Source of the DNA: Legionella sp. PC1000
GTDB taxonomy: Bacteria > Pseudomonadota > Gammaproteobacteria > Legionellales > Legionellaceae
NCBI RefSeq assembly: GCF_014109805.1
Contig: NZ_CP059400.1
Coordinates: 2,698,001 to 2,762,000, forward strand
Length of the DNA stretch: 64,000 nt
Direction: 5' to 3'
Position numbers and translations under genes: made by a program. This document shows positions 48,633 to 58,321 of the stretch, in pieces; the stretch's first letter is position 1, and each line of letters begins with the position of its first letter. The notes beneath the pieces are model-generated. The model was not told the origin of the DNA. It worked only from the letters and a program-made list of their open reading frames with translations, and did no database searches.

Positions 48633-50426
48633 ATGAAAAAAATGGCTAAAGTTGTTCTAAAAGAAAAAAAGCTATCACAAAAAATTAAAGCAAAAAGTGG
48701 GCAAGCAAACACAAGCCATAAAGAAAATAATTCATCTGTCCCGTATGATTTCTTTAATTTAATCGATAAATATTACCAAGCTAATCTGGGAAAATTTACC
48801 GCGAGCATTAGCCCTGCCTCAGTAGCAACTTCATTTTTTTCATGGGGAGCACAACTATTACAAGCTCCAGGTACCTTTTTAAAATTAAATTCTCATCCCT
48901 TATTGCATTGTTCTGATTTCATTGAACGACTCATAAACCAGGAAAAACCTGGTAATGGTGAAGATGTGCGTTTTCATACGGAAAAATGGGCGCTTTATCC
49001 ATGGCGCTTGTGGGCTGAGCAGTTTTTACAAATTGAGGATTGGTATTTAACTGCAGCAAATGAAATTCCTGGATTAAATGAACCCAATCGTCGAATTGTA
49101 TCGTTCACTATAAAACAACTCCTTGATGCAATCTCTCCTTCCAATTTTGTCTTGACTAATCCAGATTTATTACAGGAAACATTAAATTCATCTGGAGAAA
49201 ATCTAATTCGGGGAACACAATTGGGTCTGCAAGATTTAATTGAAAAATTAACTGGTACTCCTCCAGCAGGAGTTGAAAACTTTATCCCGGGAAAACAAGT
49301 TGCCTTAACCAAAGGTAAAGTGGTCTTTAAAAATCACTTAATTGAGCTCATTCAATATGAGGCACAGACCCCAAAAGTGTATAAAGAACCTGTACTCATT
49401 ATTCCAGCCTGGATTATGAAATATTATATCCTGGATCTTCTGCCTGAAAATTCCTTAGTGAATTGGTTGGTTCAGCAAGGTCACACAGTATTTATAGTAT
49501 CTTGGCTCAACCCATCATCTGAAGACAGAAATTTGGGAGTCGATGATTATTACCGGCAAGGCTCTATGGCTGCAATTAATAAAATATCAACCATAATTCC
49601 CAATACAAAAATTCACTTAATGGGGTATTGCATTGGTGGAACTTTAGCCATGATTACTGCAGCAACTATGGCCAAAGACCATGACAATCGCTTGAAAAGT
49701 CTTTCTCTGCTCGCTGCCCAAGGAGATTTTACCGAAGCTGGTGAATTATTACTCTTTATTAATAACAGCCAGGTATCTTTTTTGGAAAATATAATGTGGG
49801 AAAAAGGTTACCTAGATACCAAACTTATGGCCGGAAGCTTTCAAATGCTTCGCTCATACGATTTGATATGGTCAAAAATGGTTCAAGATTACATGCACGG
49901 AACACAAAGAGGAATGATCGCTTTACTTGCTTGGAACGCGGATACGACACGTATGCCTCATAAAATGCACAGCGAATACCTTGAAAAATTGTTCCTCAAA
50001 AATGAATTCTCCGAAGGTCAATATACTATTGAAGGAAAACATATAGCACCTGAAAATATCAGATTACCTGCCTTTGTAGTCAGCACAGAAAAAGACCATG
50101 TGAGTCCCTGGAAGTCCGTGTATAAAACCCATTTGCTGATCAAGCAAGAAGATATTACTTTTGTTCTGACAAATGGAGGTCATAATGCGGGTATAGTTAG
50201 TGAACCCGGACATCCTGGACGAAGTTATTTGATTCGGGAACAAAAAAAAGAGGAAACATATATTTCACCCCAGAATTGGTTGGAAATTGCCGAAACTAAA
50301 AAGGGCTCGTGGTGGATTGCTTGGCATGAATGGCTAGTGAGACAATCAATTAGTGAGATGAATTTACCTCCTAAAATTGATAAAAATTTACCTGATGCAC
50401 CGGGAAAATACGTCTTACAAAAATAG
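48633..50426 (+). CDS. phaC: Class I polyhydroxyalkanoate synthase PhaC
   Basis: About 597 residues. The N-terminal domain has the PhaC layout, and the alpha/beta hydrolase core shows the lipase-like box GYCIGGTL with the nucleophile Cys, STEKDHVSPW with the Asp and NGGHNAGIV with the His. It polymerises hydroxyacyl-CoA into storage granules, a known trait of Legionella cysts and mature forms. The frame opens at GTG 48615; ATG 48633 or 48642 are possible starts and none has a strong ribosome site. No phaA/phaB is adjacent. Confidence 0.92.
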   Translation: MKKMAKVVLKEKKLSQKIKAKSGQANTSHKENNSSVPYDFFNLIDKYYQANLGKFTASISPASVATSFFSWGAQLLQAPGTFLKLNSHPLLHCSDFIERLINQEKPGNGEDVRFHTEKWALYPWRLWAEQFLQIEDWYLTAANEIPGLNEPNRRIVSFTIKQLLDAISPSNFVLTNPDLLQETLNSSGENLIRGTQLGLQDLIEKLTGTPPAGVENFIPGKQVALTKGKVVFKNHLIELIQYEAQTPKVYKEPVLIIPAWIMKYYILDLLPENSLVNWLVQQGHTVFIVSWLNPSSEDRNLGVDDYYRQGSMAAINKISTIIPNTKIHLMGYCIGGTLAMITAATMAKDHDNRLKSLSLLAAQGDFTEAGELLLFINNSQVSFLENIMWEKGYLDTKLMAGSFQMLRSYDLIWSKMVQDYMHGTQRGMIALLAWNADTTRMPHKMHSEYLEKLFLKNEFSEGQYTIEGKHIAPENIRLPAFVVSTEKDHVSPWKSVYKTHLLIKQEDITFVLTNGGHNAGIVSEPGHPGRSYLIREQKKEETYISPQNWLEIAETKKGSWWIAWHEWLVRQSISEMNLPPKIDKNLPDAPGKYVLQK

Positions 50427-50551
50427 GGTACTGTTTTTACATCCCGCACCGGAGCGCAGAAATTTGGCCCCAGATAGTAGGAATGTAAACACCCCCTAAA
50501 CCACGTGCAAGAGGTCTAATGAAAAATGATTCTTAAATTGAGTATAAAAAT

Positions 50552-51442
50552 ATGGACAAAGACTATTACAAAATAATGGGAGTAAGCGAAGACGCTTCTG
50601 ATAAAGACATTAAGATGGCATATCGAAAACTGGCGCGGAGATACCATCCTGATATAAGCAAAGAACCCCATGCAGAAGAACGCTTCAAAGAAATGGGCGA
50701 AGCTTATGAAGTTTTAAGAGATCCCGTAAAACGAGCAGAATACGATAGGTATCGAAAAAGCAAAACATTTCATCAACACGAAGCATATAATCATTGGGGG
50801 CCTGCACAATCGGAACACGTTTATACGGGTCAATTTAGTGAGGACTTATTTGAAACATTATTTGGTCATTCCCGCTATCGCCAGCAACCCATAGCAGGAC
50901 AAGACTATCATGGAAAAATTAATATCAGCCTGGAGGAAGCATTTACAGGAACAGTGAAAAATATCCAGGTTCCAATTGAACAAGATTCAAAAGTCACAAT
51001 GCAAACCCTGAAAGTGAAAATACCAGCTGGTGTAAAATCAGGTCAACAAATTCGCCTTGCCGGACAAGGAGCCCCTGGTATACATGAAGGGCCCCGCGGT
51101 GATATTTATTTAACGGTACATGTTGATAAACACTCTCTATTTGATGTAATGGATAGTGATATCTATCTCACCCTGCCTATTACTCCATGGGAGGCTGCTT
51201 TAGGTGCAACAATAGTAGTCCCTACTCTGGGAGGAAAAATTGATTTAAAAATTCCCCCCGGCTCCCAAGGAGGGCAAAAATTAAGGCTTAAAAATCGTGG
51301 TTTGCCTGGAGCAAAACCTGGACACCAATACATACTTTTGAAAATGATAACCCCGCCACCAACAACTGAAACCGCAATAGAGTTTTACAAAAAAATGGCG
51401 CAAGTAATGCCTTTTAATCCACGTGACAAAATGGGGGTCTAA
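50552..51442 (+). CDS. cbpA: CbpA/DnaJ-class co-chaperone
   Basis: 296 residues. J domain at 1-70 with KDYYKIMGVSEDASDKDIKMAYRKLARRYHPD (HPD motif), a short linker, then two C-terminal beta-sandwich domains (ISLEEAFTGTVKNIQVPI, IPAGVKSGQQIRLAGQGAPG, KIPPGSQGGQKLRLKNRGLPG). There is no Cys-rich zinc domain, so it is CbpA type, not DnaJ. It stimulates DnaK. cbpM follows after 2 bp. Confidence 0.93.
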   Translation: MDKDYYKIMGVSEDASDKDIKMAYRKLARRYHPDISKEPHAEERFKEMGEAYEVLRDPVKRAEYDRYRKSKTFHQHEAYNHWGPAQSEHVYTGQFSEDLFETLFGHSRYRQQPIAGQDYHGKINISLEEAFTGTVKNIQVPIEQDSKVTMQTLKVKIPAGVKSGQQIRLAGQGAPGIHEGPRGDIYLTVHVDKHSLFDVMDSDIYLTLPITPWEAALGATIVVPTLGGKIDLKIPPGSQGGQKLRLKNRGLPGAKPGHQYILLKMITPPPTTETAIEFYKKMAQVMPFNPRDKMGV

Positions 51443-51444
51443 GC

Positions 51445-51759
51445 ATGAAGCAAAACAATACACTAATTGGCGTGATTGTTGAAGAAACTACAACAATCTC
51501 ATTGACTGAAGTAAGTCAAAAATATCATATATCTAAAGAATTATTACTTGAAATGGCAGAATATGGTTTATTTTCTTGTAAAACAATGAAAGCAGAGCAT
51601 ATAAAATTAAATCAAAACGATTTACGTAAAATGGAATCTGCCTTCCGCTTACACAAAGATCTGGGAATTAATCTTCCGGGAGTGGCGCTTGCATTAGAAT
51701 TATTGGAAAAAATAGATCAATTAAATGAAGAACTCAATATTTTTCGTAAACATTTTTGA
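51445..51759 (+). CDS. cbpM: Chaperone modulator CbpM
   Basis: 104 residues with a MerR-like helix-turn-helix region (SLTEVSQKYHISKELLLEMAEYGLF) and a C-terminal helix (LGINLPGVALALELLEKIDQLNEEL). This is CbpM, which binds the J domain of CbpA and inhibits it. It begins 2 bp past the cbpA stop, the standard pairing. Confidence 0.9.
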   Translation: MKQNNTLIGVIVEETTTISLTEVSQKYHISKELLLEMAEYGLFSCKTMKAEHIKLNQNDLRKMESAFRLHKDLGINLPGVALALELLEKIDQLNEELNIFRKHF

Positions 51760-51899
51760 TTATTTTATCTCGATATATCTAACTCGCAGATAGGTTAAGC
51801 ACAGCGGCACTCTAGAGCAGAGACATCTACTTGCAAGCCTCCGTTCTATACTTTATGTGCGAAATCCAGCCCCTGCTCTTCGTTCACGATCAACTGGAT

Positions 51900-51918
51900 G
51901 CCGTGCATAAAGCACGGC
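51900..51918. repeat. Interspersed palindrome GCCGTGC-ATAAA-GCACGGC
   Basis: Perfect 7-bp stem with the ATAAA loop, preceded by CAACTGGAT and followed by AAGTAGG. With the degenerate unit ending GAAATCCAG at about 51851-51878 it forms a two-headed unit like that at 14429-14529. Confidence 0.8.
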
Positions 51919-52005
51919 AAGTAGGTAAATAAGTAGCATGAAAACACTTCAAATAACATAATATATAATCAAAATGACTAAATCCAAAAAATCAAAAATC
52001 CTACT

Positions 52006-52026
52006 TTCCGCGCTTTATGCGCGGAA
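52006..52026. repeat. Interspersed palindrome TTCCGCGC-TTTAT-GCGCGGAA
   Basis: Perfect 8-bp stem; TCCTAC before it and TCCAGCCC after it match the flanks of the other family members. A single head, with no facing partner nearby. Confidence 0.8.
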
Positions 52027-52140
52027 TCCAGCCCCGGTCTTCATGCAAGATAATGTAAAAAATTACTCAGGCAGATATTGCTACATATTGTGATATGGTA
52101 ATAAAATGGTACAAGGATACCTTTAAATTAAGCAAAACGT

Positions 52141-52410
52141 ATGCGCCCTGTGTTTATAATTTTGATAGTCTCCTTGGTTGTTTTACAACATAAGCTATGG
52201 CTGGGCGATGGAAATTTGATTCAGTGGCATAATCTTGAAAAAAAATTGGCAGCTCACGAACAAGAAAATAATAAACTGGCTACACGTAATCGTGCACTTG
52301 AAGCAGATATCAGAGAGTTAAAAAATGGTGATCAAGCTCTGGAAGAGCAAGCACGCTATGAACTCGGGATGATCAAAGGAACTGAAGTCTATTATCAATT
52401 TATAGACTAG
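52141..52410 (+). CDS. ftsB: Cell division protein FtsB
   Basis: 89 residues: one N-terminal membrane helix (about 4-20), then a coiled coil with the FtsB/DivIC pattern KLAAHEQENNKLATRNRALEADIRELKNG and the C-terminal EEQARYELGMIKGTEVYYQF. It joins FtsL and FtsQ and helps activate FtsWI at the septum. In many relatives ftsB sits between eno and ispD; here it is followed by mevalonate genes facing it. Confidence 0.9.
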   Translation: MRPVFIILIVSLVVLQHKLWLGDGNLIQWHNLEKKLAAHEQENNKLATRNRALEADIRELKNGDQALEEQARYELGMIKGTEVYYQFID

Positions 52411-52419
52411 AACAAGAGG

Positions 52420-53301
52420 TTATGCATTCAATAATTCGAGATTATCTGGAGGTTGCTTGTCCCAAAGGCTCAGTACAAACCCCCCTCCTCCGGAACCTGT
52501 AGGTTTTACAGCTAAGGCGCCTGCAGCAATTAATCGATGTATATGTTGCTGTAAACTCTCACTAACCAGTTTCCATTGATAAAAACAATCAGCAGCTTTA
52601 TTAATTGCTTGCGCCAAAAAAGAAATTGCATCCGCCCCACCCTTTTCCAATGCATTTCTAGCTTCTTCAACAGCCATAACCATTTGCAGATCAATTTGCT
52701 CGGCCAATACAGGATTTTTAGCCCATAAACTTTGGACCTGATGAATACAATGAGAAGTAATTCCAATTTGTTTACATGAAGATAAAAAAAACTGAGGATG
52801 AATTTTTTGCTTTAATGGAGTAGTTGTTCCTTTTTTAAAATAAAGACCAACTTCCGTAGCAACCCCAGCAACGTCAAGCCCACTGCTTTTTCCGTGAAAT
52901 AAGTGCTCTAATTCCTTTGCAAAATCGTTGCATTGGCTGAACTCTATCATGTTCTGGGCACAGAACCAACGACTCATCGCCACACAAAGTGCTGCTGAAG
53001 CCCCCATACCTGCTCCCACAGGAATTGTGCTGTGTAAATGAAAATAACCGCCTAATTGATTTAAAGAGCGCCCCAGTAATTGCATGCCATGTTCTAGTAC
53101 ACTCCAGAATAGAAGCTGCATATCGGCGCCGCTGCTTCCCGTATAATCTGCTCCCAAAGAAGGCGCATCAGCAGAATAATTTAAAGTTAATTTTTTTTCC
53201 TTCATTGGAAATACCAGAGCCGGATGTCCTCGTACTACAGCATGTTCACCTGCTAAAATCCATTTGCCAAAAGTTGTGGTTTCAAAATCAAAGAACATCA
53301 T
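52420..53301 (-). CDS. Mevalonate kinase (GHMP family)
   Basis: 293 residues. GHMP motifs: GKWILAGEHAVVRGHPALVFP at the N-terminus, the ATP loop HSTIPVGAGMGASAALCVAM, and the C-terminal KPTGSGGGGFVLSL. HGKSSGLDVAG is typical of mevalonate kinase. The frame runs far upstream, but the ATG at 53301 (or the next codon, 53298) fits the family and lies within the end of mvaD, so the genes are coupled. The product phosphorylates mevalonate for isopentenyl diphosphate synthesis. A phosphomevalonate kinase role is less likely. Confidence 0.85.
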   Translation of the reverse strand: MMFFDFETTTFGKWILAGEHAVVRGHPALVFPMKEKKLTLNYSADAPSLGADYTGSSGADMQLLFWSVLEHGMQLLGRSLNQLGGYFHLHSTIPVGAGMGASAALCVAMSRWFCAQNMIEFSQCNDFAKELEHLFHGKSSGLDVAGVATEVGLYFKKGTTTPLKQKIHPQFFLSSCKQIGITSHCIHQVQSLWAKNPVLAEQIDLQMVMAVEEARNALEKGGADAISFLAQAINKAADCFYQWKLVSESLQQHIHRLIAAGALAVKPTGSGGGGFVLSLWDKQPPDNLELLNA

Positions 53302-54238
53302 AATTGCCCAATAAATAATCACGTTTGAATTCACGTGCCAATTCTGTTTGATCGGAACGATACAGCAAATGTATATTTGGCCCAGCATCCATAGTCACTA
53401 TAGGACCATCATTCTTTTTACTCCAAAAACTTTCTAGGCTGTGTAACAGATCAGTACAACTTTCAGTCATGTATGAAAAAGGCTGTTCACAAGAACTAAA
53501 CAAGCGATGCATGTCATGAAATTCACGCCAGCAGATTTGATAGGCTGCAGTCCAATCTTTGCTCATGAATGCATCCAATAGAAGTTTTAAGTTCTCCTTT
53601 GCCCTTTGGCTACGAGTTACATAAAAGGGACTGCTTTTTACTCGTTGATGTGCCTCACTTGAAGGAACCTCTTTCTTTTTGTTGCTAATCACAACCCCTT
53701 GATAGATTAATTCCTTATAAGGTAAATCTAATTCTTTAACTTCATTTTCATCCCATAAAGCCCAGGGGGAATAAAAAGACCTGCAAGATGACCCTGATCC
53801 CAAACGGCTTAACTGCGCCTGCTCCTCAACCGAAGGCATGGGTTTATTTGTCAATTCACTCAATGCAATTACAGCACATCGAGTTAACGCAGCGAAACTT
53901 GAAGCAGAACTTGCCATCCCACTACTATGAGGAAAATTGTTACAGGACTGCACTAAAAAACCACCTTCATACTCAAAATATGCTTTTACTCGAGCAAGAT
54001 GGTCAAGAAATCTTTTTTGCGCTTCTGGGGAAAGAACAAAATTTTCGATTCCAGCAGGTACAATAAGGGGTTCCCAAATATCCTTTTTTGAACTCATTTT
54101 TTCCAGTCTTACTGTACTTTTAAGCTCATTTAAAGTATAGGATAATGAAGGATTATCAGGACTATTTGAGTTGTCATCCTTTTTTCCCATATATTTAATC
54201 AAAGCAATATTAGCTGGGGCATGGGCTAGCCAATACAT
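53288..54238 (-). CDS. mvaD: Diphosphomevalonate decarboxylase
   Basis: 316 residues. The signature HAPANIALIKYMGKKD begins the protein; NNFPHSSGMASSASSFAALT is the ATP loop; RLGSGSSCRSFYSPWALW and TMDAGPNIHLLY complete the family motifs. It decarboxylates mevalonate diphosphate to isopentenyl diphosphate. The 3' end overlaps mevalonate kinase by 11-14 bp. Confidence 0.95.
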   Translation of the reverse strand: MYWLAHAPANIALIKYMGKKDDNSNSPDNPSLSYTLNELKSTVRLEKMSSKKDIWEPLIVPAGIENFVLSPEAQKRFLDHLARVKAYFEYEGGFLVQSCNNFPHSSGMASSASSFAALTRCAVIALSELTNKPMPSVEEQAQLSRLGSGSSCRSFYSPWALWDENEVKELDLPYKELIYQGVVISNKKKEVPSSEAHQRVKSSPFYVTRSQRAKENLKLLLDAFMSKDWTAAYQICWREFHDMHRLFSSCEQPFSYMTESCTDLLHSLESFWSKKNDGPIVTMDAGPNIHLLYRSDQTELAREFKRDYLLGNYDVL

Positions 54239-54270
54239 AATTTCTCCTTGGGATCCATAAGTTATTTCAA

Positions 54271-54343
54271 TGTAGCCTGGTTAAAAGCGAAACCAGGGTT
54301 TTCCATCGTAGGTTTCCAAGTTTACGTTTTCTCCTAGGCTACA
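54271..54343. repeat. MITE-like element with TGTAGCCT ends
   Basis: 73-bp unit with perfect 8-bp ends TGTAGCCT (54271-54278) and AGGCTACA (54336-54343) and an inner hairpin CCTGGTT/AACCAGG (54276-54282 with 54291-54297). It shares its left end with 28293-28368. Confidence 0.75.
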
Positions 54344-54383
54344 ATTTTTACAAATTTCGGAGCTACGTATAAAAATTCATTAA

Positions 54384-55361
54384 TTATATTGTATGTAATT
54401 TTGAATTAGCCAATTGAGCTGTAGGCGTACCAGGATAAGCTCTCACTACTTGTTGCAGGAATTTCTTGGCCTCCTGCGTGTCACCTTGTGCAGCATAAGC
54501 ATAACCAATCTTTAACATGCTTGCAGCAGATTTACTTGAGGTAGGAAATTGTTGTAAAACTACAGTAAAATGCTCTATGGATTTTGGATAATCTTTTTTG
54601 ACCAAATAAAGCTCGCCTAGCCAATATTGTGCATTCGCTGTATAACCGCCTCTGGGATATTTTTGCACAAATACATTCATCGCATTTATAGCATCATCAT
54701 ACCGTTTGTTTTTTACTGATTCATAAGCTGCTAAATAGCTAATTTGCTCGTCTGCAGGATTAACTCTAGAAGTAGTAGTCACGGGTACTGGAGTTGGCGT
54801 AGGAACAGCCGATTTGGCTGCCTGAACATTAGATGCAGATCCGGTTGCCTTAGGTGTAGTTTCTTTTGATCCAGCAGAAAGGTCCAAAGCCGGTTTACTT
54901 GAAGATTTGGCAGAACTACTTCCACTTAAGCGTGCATCTAAATCTTTATAAAAAGCAACTTGTTGTTGCTGTAATAACTTTAAATCATGAGCTTGTACTT
55001 CCAATTGACCACGCAGCTCTTGTATTTCTTGTTGTAGGCTTTGGATTTTGTCTATCAGTTTAGCATTGTTGGTAATATTAGTACTTAAACTGGTTGCCTG
55101 ATCGTCTTTAGCAAGTGCAGGCTCATCATCGGTTTGAGAATTATCTATTGTATAATTCTCATTTCGAGCCACATCAAACTGACCACTTTCAATTTGTGGT
55201 TCATCGTACTTAGGGCCGTAAGCAGGCGTTTCATACGCCTGTTGGCCCTCAATAATTGCAAAATTATCACTATCATCAACCACAGGTGCTTCTGCCCAAC
55301 TGGCTAAAGGAAGCATTAATATAAAACCTGTAGCGATAATGTGTTTTTTGCAATTTATCAT
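54384..55361 (-). CDS. cpoB: Cell division coordinator CpoB (YbgF)
   Basis: 325 residues: signal peptide, a coiled-coil trimerisation part near residues 105-145 (LIDKIQSLQQEIQELRGQLE), a Ser/Ala/Pro/Thr-rich linker, and C-terminal TPR repeats (SYLAAYESVKNKRYDDAINAM, YWLGELYLVKKDYPKSIEHF). CpoB links peptidoglycan synthesis to Tol-Pal constriction. It starts within the pal stop region (4-bp overlap). Confidence 0.93.
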   Translation of the reverse strand: MINCKKHIIATGFILMLPLASWAEAPVVDDSDNFAIIEGQQAYETPAYGPKYDEPQIESGQFDVARNENYTIDNSQTDDEPALAKDDQATSLSTNITNNAKLIDKIQSLQQEIQELRGQLEVQAHDLKLLQQQQVAFYKDLDARLSGSSSAKSSSKPALDLSAGSKETTPKATGSASNVQAAKSAVPTPTPVPVTTTSRVNPADEQISYLAAYESVKNKRYDDAINAMNVFVQKYPRGGYTANAQYWLGELYLVKKDYPKSIEHFTVVLQQFPTSSKSAASMLKIGYAYAAQGDTQEAKKFLQQVVRAYPGTPTAQLANSKLHTI

Positions 55362-55888
55362 CTTGTTGCCTCATAAGTAAATTCTACACGTCGATTTTGT
55401 GCATGTGACGCGTCATCATGCCCTAAATTAATTGGACGCTCTTTACCATAGCTCACAATGCGCATTTGTTGTCTGTTAACACCAGCCATACGTAAAATAT
55501 CAGCTACAGTATTTGCACGACGCTCGCCAAGAGCTACGTTATATTCACGGCTACCACGCTCATCTGTATGTCCAGCTATTAATACATGGGCACCTGGATG
55601 TGTCTTCAAATACTCTGCCTGAGCATTAATCGATGGTAAATATTTAGGAGCCAAATTACTGTCATCATAAGAGAACAAATACAATTGATTATGGGGTGCC
55701 TTAGTTGTATAAGATTCGCCTGGCTCTTGACCAGCAAAATGAGTGAATTGTCCTAGACCTTGGGCCTCAGCTTCGCTCACGCCTACTCCTCCTTCAGCAC
55801 TACCTGGTGCTTTAGAACAAGCAACAACGAAAACGGCACTCGCCACAAGCAGACCTAATTTACTTAATGATCCGGCTTTCATCCTCAA
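55358..55888 (-). CDS. pal: Peptidoglycan-associated lipoprotein Pal
   Basis: 176 residues: lipobox VVAC (C24), then an OmpA-like domain with AGHTDERGSREYNVALGERRANTVADIL and RIVSYGKERP, the peptidoglycan-binding residues. Outer-membrane anchor of the Tol-Pal system; major antigen of Legionella. Downstream is cpoB, but upstream there is no tolB; instead a separate Mce operon lies beyond a 205-bp spacer. Confidence 0.95.
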   Translation of the reverse strand: MRMKAGSLSKLGLLVASAVFVVACSKAPGSAEGGVGVSEAEAQGLGQFTHFAGQEPGESYTTKAPHNQLYLFSYDDSNLAPKYLPSINAQAEYLKTHPGAHVLIAGHTDERGSREYNVALGERRANTVADILRMAGVNRQQMRIVSYGKERPINLGHDDASHAQNRRVEFTYEATR

Positions 55889-56093
55889 TCTCCTTCGTTC
55901 TTTTTATTATTAATAAACTTCGAAATACCCATGCAGGGTTCATGGGGGCACATTGTACAATTCTTTTTATTTTTTGGCTACAGTACTATTAATCATCGTA
56001 AGTCATTCCATCTACGATCGGAACCTGGCTGTTTATAGTTTTTCCTGGTCCCACTTCATTGCACCCGAGCGTTTTAATTGGAAGGATCATTCA

Positions 56094-56693
56094 TTAGGGT
56101 TTAACGTGAGATCCCACAAAATGAGCAAGATTCGCGGTAAACTGCTGGGTTGCTTTATTAGCCGCGATCACCCCACCATAAGGTGTATCACTGGGGCATG
56201 GGATCCGTAAAGTAATAATTTTTGAAGCTAAGACGTTATTATCACTAACATGAGTTAAAACAACTTTGGCTGAAAACTCAAGAACGCTCGGTTTTTTAAG
56301 AAAGTTTTGTTGTAAAGAAAGTAATTGAGTATCTAATCGATAAGTCGCACCTAAAGTATAAGCATTGGAGGTAACTGCTTCAAAAAGATTTGTCCGTTGT
56401 AAGCTTTGCAGAATTAAAGGATAAAGCATATCTGCAGGCGGATTTACCCATGCATTTTTTACAAAAGGCTCCAATCCATATGGTTTTTTAATATAAAGCA
56501 TCTGTTCTGTTTGATACCCCGCAGCAGCATCAGGCAGAGTCACCAACAAAGTCATAGCTATGGGTTTTTTAGTCAACTGTTTGGTACTGTACGCACTTAA
56601 TTGATATTGATTTTTTACAGAGACTTTAACTGGTGAGCAGGCACTTAGTACTGCTGCGCTTAAACCCATAAGAAGTACAATCAACTTTTTCAT
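56094..56693 (-). CDS. ABC-type transport auxiliary lipoprotein (PqiC-like)
   Basis: 199 residues with a lipobox LSAC (C19) and one alpha/beta domain of the PqiC/DUF330 kind ([27 protein letters not shown]). These lipoproteins work at the outer membrane with MCE-type lipid transporters. It starts 3 bp past the mlaD-like stop and ends the operon. Confidence 0.8.
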   Translation of the reverse strand: MKKLIVLLMGLSAAVLSACSPVKVSVKNQYQLSAYSTKQLTKKPIAMTLLVTLPDAAAGYQTEQMLYIKKPYGLEPFVKNAWVNPPADMLYPLILQSLQRTNLFEAVTSNAYTLGATYRLDTQLLSLQQNFLKKPSVLEFSAKVVLTHVSDNNVLASKIITLRIPCPSDTPYGGVIAANKATQQFTANLAHFVGSHVKP

Positions 56694-56695
56694 CT

Positions 56696-57556
56696 TTATT
56701 CTCCAGGCCCAGGCTTTGGTGGCTTAGTTCCACGAATAACCACAGCAGGGTTTTGACGCATTTCCCTACTCACCTTTTCCAAATTTGCAGAAATTGTATT
56801 CAATCGCCGCAGCAAGATTACGACAGGTGGCAGCGCTTCCTCGGAAATTTTATCTATGGCATTTTTTCCTGTACCCATAGTTTTTGATACACTGCTCCCA
56901 GCTTGACTCAAACTTTCCGCCATAGTATTAAATTTAGATATTCCCACCCTTAATTCGTCAAGCATATGCGGAAAATCACGGCTTGTTTTGGCAAGGTTTT
57001 TAGAAAAATGGTCAATATTAGTTAAGATATGGCGTACATGTTTTGCATTTTCTTCATTAAATATACGTTTTGCTTCATCACTTACAGAACCTACATCTTC
57101 AGAAACCTTTTTTAAAATGCTATCCAATTGAGTAAATACAGAAGGTTTTGAAGGAATAACAGGAAATGGTTCACCAGGCATTTGGGGAATTGGCGTCAGA
57201 TCAGAAGTACTTGCGCTCAAACCAATATAAGTGACGCCGGTAATTCCTTGTGAATTTAAAGTGGCATAAGTACTGGTCGTAACGGGCGTTCCATCTTCGA
57301 TATTTAACAAAATTTCAACTTGCCTCGGATCGCTTTGATTCAATTGTATTTCTTTTACATATCCAACTTGCACTCCATTGAATTTTACCGGAGCATCTTT
57401 GGTCAGGCCAGAAGCTGCTTCATGCATATAAACGGTGTAGGTAGTATATTTTTTTTGATTAAAACCAACGGATAACCATAACATTGCAGCCAGCAGCCCT
57501 ACCAGTAATATAAGTACGACTACACCTACTATGGTGTAATTGGTTTTCGCTTCCAA
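56696..57556 (-). CDS. MlaD-like MCE-domain protein
   Basis: 286 residues: one N-terminal membrane helix, a single MCE domain at about 38-115 ([31 protein letters not shown]), then a helical periplasmic part. MCE domains form hexameric rings that pass lipids between the membranes. The long helical C-terminus (about 170 residues) and the lipoprotein partner make it closer to Mce-type systems than to E. coli MlaD. Confidence 0.87.
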   Translation of the reverse strand: MEAKTNYTIVGVVVLILLVGLLAAMLWLSVGFNQKKYTTYTVYMHEAASGLTKDAPVKFNGVQVGYVKEIQLNQSDPRQVEILLNIEDGTPVTTSTYATLNSQGITGVTYIGLSASTSDLTPIPQMPGEPFPVIPSKPSVFTQLDSILKKVSEDVGSVSDEAKRIFNEENAKHVRHILTNIDHFSKNLAKTSRDFPHMLDELRVGISKFNTMAESLSQAGSSVSKTMGTGKNAIDKISEEALPPVVILLRRLNTISANLEKVSREMRQNPAVVIRGTKPPKPGPGE

Positions 57557-57583
57557 GTATTCTGTCTCCAGTTATTGCCCAGG

Positions 57584-58321
57584 TTACATTTTACTAAAAT
57601 AACCCGCAATTATTTTATTCTTATTCTTCATTAAATCATCAATCGGCTCAACACTTAAGATTTTTCCATCGCCGATAAAGGCTACTCGATCTGTAGTGCG
57701 TTTTAAAGATTCTATATCATGACTCACCATAACTATAGTGAGCTTTAAAGAATCTCTTAAAAAAACAATCAGCTCATCAAAAAGCCGTGCACTCAGTGGA
57801 TCTAAACCTGTAGTTGGCTCATCCAAAAACAACAATTCTGGATCCATTGCAATTGCACGCGCTGCAGCGGCTCTTCTTTGCATTCCACCACTCAATTCCG
57901 AAGGTAATTTACCCGCAGCTTCTTTGGGCAAGCCTACTAAAGTGACTTTTAGCAAAGCCAGCTCATACATAAATTCATAATCCAGATTAGTAAATTCTCG
58001 CATAGGAAACATGACATTTTCCAACACATTCATTGATGAAAATAATGCACTATGCTGAAAAAGCATTCCCCATCGCCGACGAAGCAAAAACGATTGTTCC
58101 GCATCAAGATTACTAATGTCTTTTCCAAATATCTTAATATAACCTGCCGTAGGCTTCAGTAACATCAGTAAGCTGCGTAATATCGTCGTTTTTCCACTCC
58201 CAGAACCACCAATAATAGCTAGGATTTCTCCTTTTTCTACAGTCAAATTCACATCGGAGTGTACCCATTGACCTCCGAGACGATTCTTTAGCCCTTTAAT
58301 TTCGATAATGGGTTCGCTCAT
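57584..58321 (-). CDS. MlaF-like ABC transporter ATPase
   Basis: 245 residues. Walker A GGSGSGKTT, signature LSGGMQRRAAAARAIA, Walker B LLFLDEPTTGLDP and a switch His (VSHD). The arrangement with an MlaE permease (touching stop/start) and an MCE protein marks a lipid transporter of the Mla/Mce class. Confidence 0.9.
   Translation of the reverse strand: MSEPIIEIKGLKNRLGGQWVHSDVNLTVEKGEILAIIGGSGSGKTTILRSLLMLLKPTAGYIKIFGKDISNLDAEQSFLLRRRWGMLFQHSALFSSMNVLENVMFPMREFTNLDYEFMYELALLKVTLVGLPKEAAGKLPSELSGGMQRRAAAARAIAMDPELLFLDEPTTGLDPLSARLFDELIVFLRDSLKLTIVMVSHDIESLKRTTDRVAFIGDGKILSVEPIDDLMKNKNKIIAGYFSKM

Larger units (their letters stand above)
51760..52140. other. 381-bp intergenic region with palindromic repeats
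   Basis: Contains at least two palindromes of the GCGC-ATAAA family (51900-51918 and 52006-52026), plus a degenerate facing copy near 51851-51868. The last 100 bp should hold the ftsB promoter. No gene is seen. Confidence 0.65.
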
